DNA of 17,915 nt from Clostridiales bacterium (GTDB lineage Bacteria > Bacillota > Clostridia > Oscillospirales > Oscillospiraceae). This document shows, piece by piece, positions 1 to 7,472 of this stretch. The stretch spans positions 1-17,915 of the forward strand of contig VSNB01000033.1 of assembly GCA_009774055.1 (NCBI GenBank), written 5' to 3'. Both the position numbers and the translations under genes were made by a program. Numbering within the stretch: the stretch's first letter is position 1; every line of letters begins with the position of its first letter. The notes under the pieces were generated by a model. That model was not told the origin of the DNA, ran no database searches, and worked only from the letters and a program-made list of their open reading frames with translations.

Positions 1-36
1 ATTGTGCATGACCGCTCGATGCGGTCATTGCACAAT
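1..36. repeat. Long near-perfect inverted repeat at window edge
   Basis: The arms 1-15 and 21-36 pair over about 15 bp with one bulged base, around the 5-base loop TCGAT. No T-run follows on either strand, so it is not a clear terminator. It may be the end of a structure that continues outside the window. Confidence 0.6.
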
Positions 37-44
37 CTAGATCG

Positions 45-67
45 CTTAAGGAACTACGTTCCTTAAG
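45..67. repeat. Perfect 10-bp hairpin
   Basis: CTTAAGGAAC (45-54) pairs perfectly with GTTCCTTAAG (58-67) across the 3-base loop TAC. It lies 8 bases after the previous inverted repeat. There is no adjacent T-run, so its role is unknown. Confidence 0.6.
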
Positions 68-90
68 AATCCTCCTTCATTACGGGGGTA

Positions 91-446
91 ATTGTTTTTT
101 GCGCTTCCACTGTAGTCTGTCCGGGCTGATGCAGGCGGCTCCCATGGATCGGGCGAAGCGTCTATCCAGCGATGTTGTCGGCAGACCCTACCGTATCACA
201 CGGGGGAGCTCCCGGGGCACTTCCGTTAGAAGGTCCCCCCTGGCAGGCTCTACCCCTTTAACAGGCCGGCAGGCGGAGCTGGTCAACTGCCAAGCCACTA
301 GATCAGATGCCCGAAGGATCGGACATTCGGTGGCTTCGCCTGTCAAGCAAACCCGCCGCACAGCCCTTTATCCCCCGTATAGGGCAAAGGCGCGCACGCG
401 CCTGCCCGTCAAGGGGTTCTTAGACCGTAGGTCTAAGCGCGTTTTT
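91..446 (+). ncRNA. Candidate structured RNA, family not recognised
   Basis: This stretch has no credible coding sequence but nested base pairing. AAGCCAC (291-297 region) pairs with GTGGCTT near 330, enclosing a CCGA-AGGA-TCGG hairpin, and AGGCG/CGCCT extend the stem outside it. Another stem-loop (GGGG..CTTC with GAAG..CCCC) lies near 213-240. A terminator-like hairpin with a T-run on the + strand closes the stretch at 446, which sets the strand. I considered 6S RNA, SRP RNA, tmRNA, RNase P and the raiA-type RNA of Firmicutes. None of the signature sequences I know (for example the SRP S-domain, RNase P GAGGAAAGUCC, or a tmRNA acceptor end) is present. The 5' end is a guess. Confidence 0.4.
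419..446 (+). terminator. Rho-independent terminator
   Basis: CTTAGACC (419-426) pairs perfectly with GGTCTAAG (430-437) over the loop GTA, followed by CGCG and TTTTT (442-446). The T-run is on the + strand only, so it would end the candidate RNA that precedes it. Confidence 0.6.
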
Positions 447-476
447 GCCTACTTTTGCCGCGCGGCAAAAGTAGGC
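447..476. repeat. Perfect 30-bp palindrome (15-bp arms)
   Basis: GCCTACTTTTGCCGC is followed directly by its exact reverse complement. Palindromes with the GCCTACTTTTGCC core look like dispersed extragenic elements. Only one copy is in this window, so dispersal is inferred. Confidence 0.6.
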
Positions 477-480
477 GCAG

Positions 481-507
481 GGTCCGGGGGCGCGCAGCCC
501 CCGGGCC
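481..507. repeat. GC-rich 11-bp hairpin
   Basis: GGTCCGGGGGC (481-491) pairs with GCCCCCGGGCC (497-507) with one G-T wobble, over the loop GCGCA. A small hairpin GATTC/GAATC (508-522) follows. Together with 447-476 and 528-553 they form a run of hairpins between the candidate RNA and hppA. Confidence 0.5.
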
Positions 508-527
508 GATTCAAGAAGAATCCCCCG

Positions 528-553
528 TGACCGCCCCCCGAAGGGGGCGGTCA
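528..553 (-). terminator. Hairpin terminator downstream of hppA
   Basis: TGACCGCCCCC (528-538) pairs perfectly with GGGGGCGGTCA (543-553). On the minus strand the tetraloop is TTCG, a very stable loop. It starts 15 bases after the hppA stop codon. The T-run after the stem is poor, so termination is likely but not certain. Confidence 0.55.
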
Positions 554-568
554 AAGAAGCTCTTCCGG

Positions 569-2680
569 TTATCCGAACATGTGGAAATTCACAACCACGG
601 TAGCAAAGACAATCGAAACCATACTCAGGAGCTTGATAAGAATATTGATGGCGGGACCGGAGGTGTCCTTGAAGGGGTCGCCGATGGTGTCGCCCACGAT
701 GGCGGACTTATCGTTCTTGCTCCCCTTGCCGCCGTAGTGGCCGGCCTCCACATACTTCTTGGCGTTATCCCAGCTGCCGCCGGAATTGGACATAAACACC
801 GCCAGCAGGAAGCCCGACGCCGTCGCCCCGCACAGCAGGCCGATGACCCCGGCGGGCCCCAGCAGCAGGCCGCCCACAATGGGCACGCCCACGGCGATGA
901 GGGTGGGCACCACCATCTCCTTGAGGCTGGCCCGGGTGCACAGGTCCACGCACCGGGCGAAGTCCGCATCCTTGGCCCCCTCGATGATGCCGGGGATCTC
1001 CTTGAACTGCCGCCGGACCTCCAGCACCACGCTGTGGGCCGCCTTGCCCACGCTGCCCATGGTGATGGCCGCGAAGATGAAGGCCAGGCAGGCCCCTACG
1101 AAGATGCCCACCAGCACCACCGGGTTCATGACGCTCATATCCAGCGCCGTCTCCGGGGCCAGCGACTCTACCTTCTCCACATAGGAGGCGATGAGGGCCA
1201 GGGCCGTCAGGGCGGCGGAGCCGATGGCGAAGCCCTTGCCCGTGGCGGCGGTGGTGTTGCCCAGGGAGTCCAGGGCGTCCGTCCGCTCCCGGACGATGGG
1301 GTCCAGCCCGCTCATCTGGGCGATGCCGCCGGCGTTGTCGGCTACGGGGCCGTAGGCGTCGGTGGCCAGGGTGATGCCCAGGGTGGAGAGCATCCCCACC
1401 GCCGCCAGGGCGATGCCGTAGAGGCCCATGGCGTTCCGGGCCCCGTCGGTGAGGCCCAGGCCGGAGACGTAGTAGGCGATGAGGATGCACCCGCTGACCG
1501 TCAGCACCGGCAGCATGGTGGAGCGCATGCCCAGGCTCAGTCCATCGATGACCAGGGTGGCGGTGCCGGTGACGGAGGAGGCCGCCAGGTTCTGGGTGGG
1601 CACGTAGGTGTCGGAGGTGTAGTACTCGGTGAACCGCCCGATCATCACCCCGGCGAAGAGTCCGGAGAGGATGGCCACGTACAGCCCGATGTAGTCCCTC
1701 CCCAGCAGGAACCACACGATGGGGAAGGCGGCGACGGCGATGATGACGGCGGAGGTGTTGGTACCCCGGCGCAGGGCCCTGAGGAGGGTCATCTGGTCGG
1801 TGGACTCGCCGGTGCGGACCAGCAGGGAGCCGATAATAGAGGCGATAACGCCGATGGCCGCGATCAGCATGGGCACCGCAAAGGCGTTGAGGTCGTTGAC
1901 GGACTCGATGTACCCGAAGGCGATGACGCCCAGGGAGCAGGAGGAGATCAGGGAGCCCACATAGGACTCGTAGAGGTCCGCGCCCATGCCGGCCACGTCG
2001 CCCACGTTGTCGCCCACGTTGTCGGCGATGGCGGCGGGGTTCCGGGGATCGTCCTCGGGGATGCCAGCCTCCACCTTGCCCACCAGGTCCGCGCCCACGT
2101 CGGCGGCCTTGGTGAAGATGCCGCCGCCCACCCGGGCGAACAGCGCCATGGAGCTGGCGCCCATGCCGAAGGTCAGCATGGCGGCGGTGATGTCGTTGAG
2201 GGGCAGGTGAAACGCGTACTTGAGCAGCAGGTACCACCCGGAAATGTCCAGCAGGCCCAGGCCCACCACGGTGAAGCCCATGACCGTCCCCGCGGAGAAG
2301 GCCACCTTCAGCCCGGAGTTCAGGCTCTCCCGGCAGGCGTTGGCAGTGCGGGCGTTGGAGGCGGTGGCGATCTTCATCCCCACGAAGCCGCTGAGCCCCG
2401 AGAAGAAGCCGCCGGTGACAAAGGCGAAGGGAACGAACCAGGTCAGGAAGTGCAGCGCCGCCATGACGCACAGGATGGCGAACATGCACGCGAAGAATAC
2501 CAGGACCACGCTGTACTGCCGCCGCAGGTACGCGTTGGCGCCCTGCCGGATGAAGGAGGCAATCTTCTGCATCTGTTCGGTGCCCTCCGAGAACGAAAGG
2601 GCGCGCTTCGCCATAAACACGGCGAACAGCAGTGCGCAGATGGAACCCAGGGCAGAAAAAATGATGAAATACTGACTCAT
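569..2680 (-). CDS. hppA: Membrane-bound ion-pumping pyrophosphatase
   Basis: This 703-residue polytopic membrane protein hydrolyses pyrophosphate and uses the energy to pump H+ or Na+ across the cytoplasmic membrane. The family substrate site is present: DVGADLVGKVEAGIPEDDP from about residue 194 with the DNVGDNVGDVAG stretch following, DAYGPVADNAGG at about 441, and GDTIGDPFKDTSGP near the C-terminus. GNTTAATGKG at about 474 has Ala where K+-independent enzymes carry Lys, which predicts the K+-dependent subfamily. Whether it moves Na+ or H+ cannot be decided by eye. I chose the ATG at 2680 because an AGGAG SD lies just upstream. The open frame extends further upstream, but without family sequence. 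Length is normal for the family. It lies downstream of the mgtC-like gene, separated by 218 bases with a hairpin, so it may have its own promoter. Confidence 0.96.
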   Translation of the reverse strand: MSQYFIIFSALGSICALLFAVFMAKRALSFSEGTEQMQKIASFIRQGANAYLRRQYSVVLVFFACMFAILCVMAALHFLTWFVPFAFVTGGFFSGLSGFVGMKIATASNARTANACRESLNSGLKVAFSAGTVMGFTVVGLGLLDISGWYLLLKYAFHLPLNDITAAMLTFGMGASSMALFARVGGGIFTKAADVGADLVGKVEAGIPEDDPRNPAAIADNVGDNVGDVAGMGADLYESYVGSLISSCSLGVIAFGYIESVNDLNAFAVPMLIAAIGVIASIIGSLLVRTGESTDQMTLLRALRRGTNTSAVIIAVAAFPIVWFLLGRDYIGLYVAILSGLFAGVMIGRFTEYYTSDTYVPTQNLAASSVTGTATLVIDGLSLGMRSTMLPVLTVSGCILIAYYVSGLGLTDGARNAMGLYGIALAAVGMLSTLGITLATDAYGPVADNAGGIAQMSGLDPIVRERTDALDSLGNTTAATGKGFAIGSAALTALALIASYVEKVESLAPETALDMSVMNPVVLVGIFVGACLAFIFAAITMGSVGKAAHSVVLEVRRQFKEIPGIIEGAKDADFARCVDLCTRASLKEMVVPTLIAVGVPIVGGLLLGPAGVIGLLCGATASGFLLAVFMSNSGGSWDNAKKYVEAGHYGGKGSKNDKSAIVGDTIGDPFKDTSGPAINILIKLLSMVSIVFATVVVNFHMFG

Positions 2681-2839
2681 AGCGTTTTCTCCTTTTCTCT
2701 GAATTTTGAACCTGTATTCATAACCGGGGGATGCCGGATGGGCGAGGATTTTTCTCGTCAGACACGGAAAAGCGGCGCCGGTTGCGCGCCCGGAGGCCAG
2801 CTCCCGGCTGGGAGCGAGGGGAAACGCCCCGCTGGTGTT
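2681..2839 (-). other. hppA leader region, structured, no gene
   Basis: No gene is seen. The minus-strand leader can form GCTCCC-AGCC-GGGAGC and other GC-rich hairpins. I found no good -35/-10 pair and no riboswitch consensus that I recognise. An SD (AGGAG) sits near 2689-2693. Confidence 0.35.
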
Positions 2840-2888
2840 TCGAACCACTGATGGAGGAGCTTTTTCAGCTTCCCGATCAGTGGTTCGA
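2840..2888 (-). terminator. Long hairpin downstream of the mgtC-like gene
   Basis: TCGAACCACTGAT (2840-2852) pairs perfectly with ATCAGTGGTTCGA (2876-2888). The 23-base loop can pair internally (AGCT/AGCT). It begins about 10 bases after the mgtC-like stop on the minus strand. The lack of a clean T-run leaves a partial terminator or an mRNA-stabilising hairpin as options. Confidence 0.5.
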
Positions 2889-2898
2889 GGGGTTCGCG

Positions 2899-3627
2899 TC
2901 AGATTCGGCTCCGGTCGGAGGTGACGGAGCTGGTATGAGGGTCTGCGCTCAGGTCGGATATGAACTTATGGAGCCGCTCGTCGGAGTGGCGGCCGCCGAA
3001 ATCTGCCTTGAAGCGGATCTTGAAGCCGGTCTTCACCTCGTCCACGTGGATGCTGTTGAGCAGGGCGTCCGCCTCGCCCGCCAGGGTGTGGATCAGCTCC
3101 AGGGTCCCCGCCACGTCGGTGCAGGTCACGGAAAAAATGTACAGAGAATAGCGGTTATGGAGGATCTTCTTCTGCAGCCACTCGAAAACGATCAGGGTGA
3201 CCATGATGCACACGCCGCCCACGACCGCGACCATGTAGTAGCCGCCGCCCACGGCGACGCCCAGGCAGCCCGTGGCCCAGATGCTGGCGGCGGTGGTCAG
3301 GCCCTTGACGCTGGGCCCCTCCCGCATGATTGTGCCCGCGCCCAAAAAGCCCAGGCCGGTGATGACCTGCGCGCTCAGGCGGGCGGGGTCCGGCGTAGCG
3401 CCGTAGGGCCGGTACTGCCAGAAGATCAGCTGGCTGGTGGTCATGACCGCGCAGGCGCCCAGGGCGACCAGCATATGGGTGCGCATGCCGGCGGGGCGGT
3501 GGGTATACTCCCGCTCCGTTCCGATCACCGCGCCGATGAGCATGGCCAGCATCATCCGCAGGCCGATGTCCAGGGGCCCCAGGGCCAGGACGGATACGTC
3601 CACTACCGCTACAGGTGTTGATGCCAT
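2899..3627 (-). CDS. MgtC/SapB-family membrane protein
   Basis: The 242-residue protein has an N-terminal block of about four membrane segments with the family signature: IGTEREYTHRPAGMRTHMLV at about residues 36-55 and ITGLGFLGAGTIMREG at about 88-103, followed by GLTTAASIWATGCLG. The C-terminal ~80 residues form a soluble ACT-like tail, as in MgtC. In pathogens MgtC acts in Mg2+ limitation and modulates the F-type ATP synthase, while SapB-type homologues are of unclear role, so function here is open. The ATG at 3627 is chosen because GGGAGGT (3637-3643) sits 9 bases upstream. It starts 37 bases after the mutase gene stop, so co-transcription is likely. Confidence 0.9.
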   Translation of the reverse strand: MASTPVAVVDVSVLALGPLDIGLRMMLAMLIGAVIGTEREYTHRPAGMRTHMLVALGACAVMTTSQLIFWQYRPYGATPDPARLSAQVITGLGFLGAGTIMREGPSVKGLTTAASIWATGCLGVAVGGGYYMVAVVGGVCIMVTLIVFEWLQKKILHNRYSLYIFSVTCTDVAGTLELIHTLAGEADALLNSIHVDEVKTGFKIRFKADFGGRHSDERLHKFISDLSADPHTSSVTSDRSRI

Positions 3628-3664
3628 GGTTGCTTTACCTCCCAAAGGTCGATTGCCAGGGCTG

Positions 3665-5227
3665 TTACAGGGTATACTGCGTCCCTTTGCCCAGGGTCAT
3701 GCACTCATAGGCCTTCTGGATCCTGGCGTAGTTGCCGTCCCGGTCCAGGGCGATGCCCCGGCCCACGCCGTCCACGATGCGGCCCCGGCCCAGCTTCCTG
3801 AGCCGCTCCTCCAGCTGCCGCAGCATGGCGGGAGCGGAGCCGGGCTCGGTGCTGCGCCCGTCGAAAATGATATGGAGGTCGATCTCCTCCACCCCCTCGG
3901 CCATTTCCACCAGCATCAGGGGATAGTCGATGCACCCGTGGCTGGACTTCTCCGTGAGATAGGCCAGCAGGTGCAGGGGCTTATGGTTCTCCCGTGCGTT
4001 GGCGATGGCCTTCAGGAACACGGGATTGGTCTTGAAGGACCCGTCCTGAATGGCGCGGTCCATCCGCACGTCGTCCTGGGCCACGATCCGGCCCGCGCCC
4101 AGATTGGAGTGGCCGGCCTCGGAGTTGCCGGGCTTCCCGGCCTGCAGGCCCACGTCCTCCCCGGAGGCCCGGAGCCGGCTGTTGGGATACTTCGCCAGCA
4201 GGGCGTCCCAGGTGGGGGTGTCGGCGGAGAAGATGGCGTCCTTGTCGTCGGCGGTGCCGAAGCCCCAGCCGTCAAGGATGATGAGCATCATCTTGTGGTT
4301 GGTAAAGCCCTCCGTCTCAATGAGGGACGTACCCGTCATTTCCGCCGGCTTCTCCAGTCCCAGCACGCTCAGGACCGTGGGGGCCACGTCGCCCAGCCGC
4401 CCGTCCCGCAGGGCGATCTCCCGCCCCTGGGGGTCCAGGACGATAAAGGGGACCAGGTTGGTGGTGTGGGCCACGTGGGGCTTGCCTTCCTTATTATACA
4501 GTGTCTCGATGTTGCCGTGGTCGGCGGTGACGGCCACCACGTAGCCGTGGCGCTTGGCGTACTCCGCCGCCATGCCCACGTAGTCGCTGACGGTGGCGGC
4601 GGCGGCCAGCTTGGCCTGGGTATTGGCGGTGTGTCCGATGACGTCGCCGTTGGCGAAGTTGGTGAGGATGAACTCATAGCCATTGTCCACGGCCTCCTTC
4701 ACCTTCTCCGCCACCTCCGGCAGGCTCAGCTCCGGCTTCTGGTCGAAGGGGATGCCCTTGGGGGAGGGGACCCGCAGGTCGTCCTCGCCGGGGAAGGGCT
4801 GGTTCTCGCCGCCGTTGAAGAAGAAGGTCACGTGGGCGTACTTCTCCGACTCGGCGCAGTGGAACTGCCGCAGCCCCGCCTCGCCGATCACCTGGGCCAG
4901 GGGCTTTACCACCTTCTCCGGGGCGAAGGCGATGGGCAGGTCCTTGAATTTCTCGTGATACATGGTCATGATGACGAAGCTGAGGCCCTTCATCCAGTCC
5001 CGCTGGAAGTGGGGGAAGGCGGGGTCCACAAAGGCGTCGGTGAGCTCGATCTCCCGCTCGCCTCTCCGGCAGCAGAACACCACCTGGTCGCCGTCCTTGA
5101 TCTTCCCCACGGGGGCTCCCTCTTCGTCCACCAGAGCCATAGGCTCCAGATAGTAGTCGGTCTGACCGGCCTCATAGGCGGCCTCCACGGCCCTGGCCAG
5201 GGCCTCGCCGCCGATCGCACTGCTCAT
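3665..5227 (-). CDS. gpmI: Circularly permuted cofactor-independent phosphoglycerate mutase
   Basis: The enzyme class interconverts 3- and 2-phosphoglycerate in glycolysis, with two metal ions (usually Mn2+) and a phosphoserine intermediate. The order is inverted. Residues 1-303 match the family C-terminal part (about 211-508 in Bacillus-type numbering, ending EMTGTSLI), and 313-520 match the N-terminal part (starting MMLIILDGWG, ending near AYECMTLGKG). The join is about nine residues (ETEGFTNHK). Catalytic residues map across: D319, S369 (GNSEAGH), H430, R458, R490, R496, R55, R58, K129, D195, H199, D236, H237, H254. One usual ligand, the Asp after DGR, is Ser459. The start at 5227 has an AAGGAG SD 7-8 bases upstream. 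The frame is unbroken and 520 residues is normal length. It follows the HAD array by 32 bases. Confidence 0.93.
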   Translation of the reverse strand: MSSAIGGEALARAVEAAYEAGQTDYYLEPMALVDEEGAPVGKIKDGDQVVFCCRRGEREIELTDAFVDPAFPHFQRDWMKGLSFVIMTMYHEKFKDLPIAFAPEKVVKPLAQVIGEAGLRQFHCAESEKYAHVTFFFNGGENQPFPGEDDLRVPSPKGIPFDQKPELSLPEVAEKVKEAVDNGYEFILTNFANGDVIGHTANTQAKLAAAATVSDYVGMAAEYAKRHGYVVAVTADHGNIETLYNKEGKPHVAHTTNLVPFIVLDPQGREIALRDGRLGDVAPTVLSVLGLEKPAEMTGTSLIETEGFTNHKMMLIILDGWGFGTADDKDAIFSADTPTWDALLAKYPNSRLRASGEDVGLQAGKPGNSEAGHSNLGAGRIVAQDDVRMDRAIQDGSFKTNPVFLKAIANARENHKPLHLLAYLTEKSSHGCIDYPLMLVEMAEGVEEIDLHIIFDGRSTEPGSAPAMLRQLEERLRKLGRGRIVDGVGRGIALDRDGNYARIQKAYECMTLGKGTQYTL

Positions 5228-5259
5228 AACAATCTCTCCTTTGCCGTAGGCGTGTCAAA

Positions 5260-5991
5260 TCATTCAATGGGCGGGAAAATATCCAGCAGCTGGGTGAAAT
5301 GGCTGATGAAGCGGTCGGGCCGGTTCTCGTCGGTGATCTCCTGGGGCTTCCTGCCGGGGTACTGGACCCCGATGGTCATGCCCAGGCCCGCCGCCTTGGC
5401 CCCCACGATGTCCCGGGCCAGGTTGTCTCCCACGTAGCACGTCCGATGGGGGTCGGCTCCGCACTCCTCCAGGGCATAGTAGTAGATGGCCGGATGGGGC
5501 TTCCGGATCAGGCACGTGGAGGACTGCTGCACCGTCTTGAAGTAGGGGCGCAGGCCGTCCTGGTCCAGCCACTCGTCCACCTCCTCGGTGCCCACCAGGT
5601 CGCTGACGATGCCCAGGGTATACCCCCTGGCGTACAGCTCTTTGATGGTGTCGATGCCGCCCTCGGTGACCACCCGCTCCCCCTTGGTCCTGCGGTAGGC
5701 ATAGGTCATTTCGTCCGCCGCCGCCTCCACCCGCTCCCGGGGGAAGTCGTAGGCCAGCCAGCGGGTCCACAGCTCCTTGACCGGCGCCTCGCAGTAGAAG
5801 GTCAGCGCCCACTCCCGGTACCTGTCGTACCGGGGCTCAATGACATTCTTGTAGAACGCAATGGGGTCCTCCTTCGTGCCCAGCAGGCGGGTGATCGTCT
5901 CCTTGGCCGCCCGCTGATAGGCCTCGTCCTTCCGGATGACCCGGAAGGTGTCCCCCAGGTCCACAAAAATGGTGTCGATTTGTTTTTCCAT
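5260..5991 (-). CDS. HAD-superfamily hydrolase, paralogue 1 of 4
   Basis: This 243-residue protein has the HAD Rossmann core with an alpha-helical cap inserted after motif I (subfamily IA-like). Motif I reads VDLGDTF: nucleophile Asp11 is present, but the Asp normally two residues on is Gly13, with an Asp at 14. Motif II Ser is in GIVSDL, motif III Lys in IRKPHP, and motif IV is GDNLARD. HAD phosphatases of this layout act on small phosphorylated metabolites. The substrate cannot be read from sequence. It starts 19 bases after paralogue 2 with only a weak purine-rich SD, and lies 32 bases before the mutase gene. Closest relative in the window is paralogue 2 (shared YR-WALT and RYFxTV-like blocks). 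Confidence 0.9.
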   Translation of the reverse strand: MEKQIDTIFVDLGDTFRVIRKDEAYQRAAKETITRLLGTKEDPIAFYKNVIEPRYDRYREWALTFYCEAPVKELWTRWLAYDFPRERVEAAADEMTYAYRRTKGERVVTEGGIDTIKELYARGYTLGIVSDLVGTEEVDEWLDQDGLRPYFKTVQQSSTCLIRKPHPAIYYYALEECGADPHRTCYVGDNLARDIVGAKAAGLGMTIGVQYPGRKPQEITDENRPDRFISHFTQLLDIFPPIE

Positions 5992-6010
5992 ATGTACCAG
6001 CCCCTTTCCC

Positions 6011-6733
6011 TTACTGTAACATAGGAAGGTCTAAAATATCCGCGAATTGGTGGACAATGCAGTCCGGCCGGTTGGCGTCGGTGATGGTCTTTTTCGCCAG
6101 CTTCTCGGGGGAGATAAAGAGGATGTTGGCCCCGATGCCCGCCGCCTTTGCGCCGGTGATGTCCCTTCCCAGGTTGTCGGCCACGCTGGCGCACTCCTCC
6201 GGCTCCAGCCCCAGCTCCCGGCAGCCTATGCGGTAAATCTCCGGGTCCGGCTTCCGGATATGGCATACGGAGGAGAGGACCACCGCGTCAAAATACTGGG
6301 CCAGCCCGTCCTCCCGGAGCCAGTCGGGAATCTCGTTCTCCCCGATGAGGTTGGAGATAATCCCCAGCCGGAAGCCCCGCTCGTAGAGCCCCCGGATCAC
6401 CTTCAGCCCGCCGGGCACCACGTGCCGCAGGCCCTTCGCCTGCCGGTACTGGTAGGTGAGCTCATGGCACACCGCCGCCAGCCGCTCCTTGTCGTACTCC
6501 GGCAGCAGCCACTTGTCCCACAGCTCGAAGTCCCCGGCCTCCCTGTTTTCCGTCAGGGCCCAGTCCCGGTAGGGGGCGTACCGCTCCTCCACCATGTCGG
6601 TGAACGCCTGCACGTCCGTCCGGCCCACCAGCTCCGCCATGCGGGCCTTGGCTTTCTCCTGGTGCGCGGGGACCTCCTGGCAGATGCGCAGCGTCCCGCC
6701 CAGGTCGAAAAATACGCCCTTGATCTTCCTCAT
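6011..6733 (-). CDS. HAD-superfamily hydrolase, paralogue 2 of 4
   Basis: This 240-residue HAD protein has a helical cap. Motif I is FFDLGGTL (Asp10, with Gly12 where most phosphatases have the acid/base Asp). Motif II is GIISN, motif III Lys is in IRKPDPEIY, and motif IV is ADNLGRD, where the usual Gly is Ala. The ATG is 4 bases after the paralogue 3 stop, with a GAGGAG SD inside the end of that gene, so translation is probably coupled. The loss of the motif I acid/base Asp is shared with its neighbours and so is inherited, not damage. YihX-type phosphatases (DLGNV) and haloacid dehalogenases also lack it, so activity of some kind is plausible. Confidence 0.9.
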   Translation of the reverse strand: MRKIKGVFFDLGGTLRICQEVPAHQEKAKARMAELVGRTDVQAFTDMVEERYAPYRDWALTENREAGDFELWDKWLLPEYDKERLAAVCHELTYQYRQAKGLRHVVPGGLKVIRGLYERGFRLGIISNLIGENEIPDWLREDGLAQYFDAVVLSSVCHIRKPDPEIYRIGCRELGLEPEECASVADNLGRDITGAKAAGIGANILFISPEKLAKKTITDANRPDCIVHQFADILDLPMLQ

Positions 6734-6737
6734 GGCC

Positions 6738-7472
6738 TCAGCTCCTCGGCGGGAACAGGTCCAGCAGCTCCGGGATGGCCTTGATCCGGTAGTCCGGCGT
6801 CACGGTGGGGGCCCTGCCCTCCCGGTCGGCGGTGCCGGCGTCCTCGAAGAGGACCATGCTGCCGTATCCGGCGTCCACCGCGCCCTCCACGTCCCGCACC
6901 GGGTTGTCGCCCACGTAGGCGCAGTTTTCCGGCGCGGACCCGATGCACCGGGAGGCCAGCAGGTAGATGGCCGGGTCGGGCTTCCGCAGCCGGACCTTGG
7001 AGGACAGGATCACCGTCTTGAAGCAGTCCGCCACGCCGTCATGGCACATCCAGTCGGGGATTTCCGTCTCGGTGATGGTGTTGGCGATGATGCCCAGCTT
7101 GTAGCCCCGGCGCTTGAGCTCGATGAGCGTCTCCTTCACGCCGTCGTGGGGAACCCGCCGCCCGTCGTGGTCCCGCCACAGCCGGGTGAGCCGGGCCGCG
7201 TTGGGGGCCACCCGCTCCGCCGGATAGTCCGGCAGCAGGTGCTGCAGCCACAGCTCCATTTCGGACACGTCCAGCAGGGAGTCCTTGGCCCATTTCCGGT
7301 AGGCCTTCCAGTTCGCCGTCAGCTTCTCGAAGAATACGTCGCGGGGCTCCCGGGCGCCCGCCAGCTCCATCAGCGCCTTGTCCGCGGCGGCGGAGAAGGC
7401 ATCGTCCTCCACCACGTAGCGCAGCGTGGCGCCCACGTCAAAGAAAATGGTATCAATACTGCGGTTCATCAT
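6738..7472 (-). CDS. HAD-superfamily hydrolase, paralogue 3 of 4
   Basis: This 244-residue HAD protein has motif I FFDVGATL (Asp12, with Gly14 in place of the second Asp). Motif II reads GIIAN, with Ala replacing the Ser/Thr that normally binds the phosphoryl group. The motif III Lys is in LRKPDPAIY and motif IV is GDNPVRD. It is the most altered of the four in catalytic positions and could have lowered or changed activity. I chose the start at 7472 because AGGAGG lies 7 bases upstream. The frame is open further upstream, but that sequence does not look like the family. The preceding gene ends 186 bases upstream. Confidence 0.88.
   Translation of the reverse strand: MMNRSIDTIFFDVGATLRYVVEDDAFSAAADKALMELAGAREPRDVFFEKLTANWKAYRKWAKDSLLDVSEMELWLQHLLPDYPAERVAPNAARLTRLWRDHDGRRVPHDGVKETLIELKRRGYKLGIIANTITETEIPDWMCHDGVADCFKTVILSSKVRLRKPDPAIYLLASRCIGSAPENCAYVGDNPVRDVEGAVDAGYGSMVLFEDAGTADREGRAPTVTPDYRIKAIPELLDLFPPRS

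Noticed and set aside
2681..2839. A riboswitch upstream of hppA
   Set aside because: Stems are present but no consensus core of a class I know can be matched.
455..2851. A very long open frame on the + strand antisense to hppA
   Set aside because: It is a GC-rich mirror of a well-supported gene, rich in Gly/His/Gln with no domain, and no SD fits.
3665..5227. Two separate half genes or a frameshifted mutase
   Set aside because: The frame is continuous, starts with a well-placed SD, has one stop, and both halves together make exactly one complete set of ligands.
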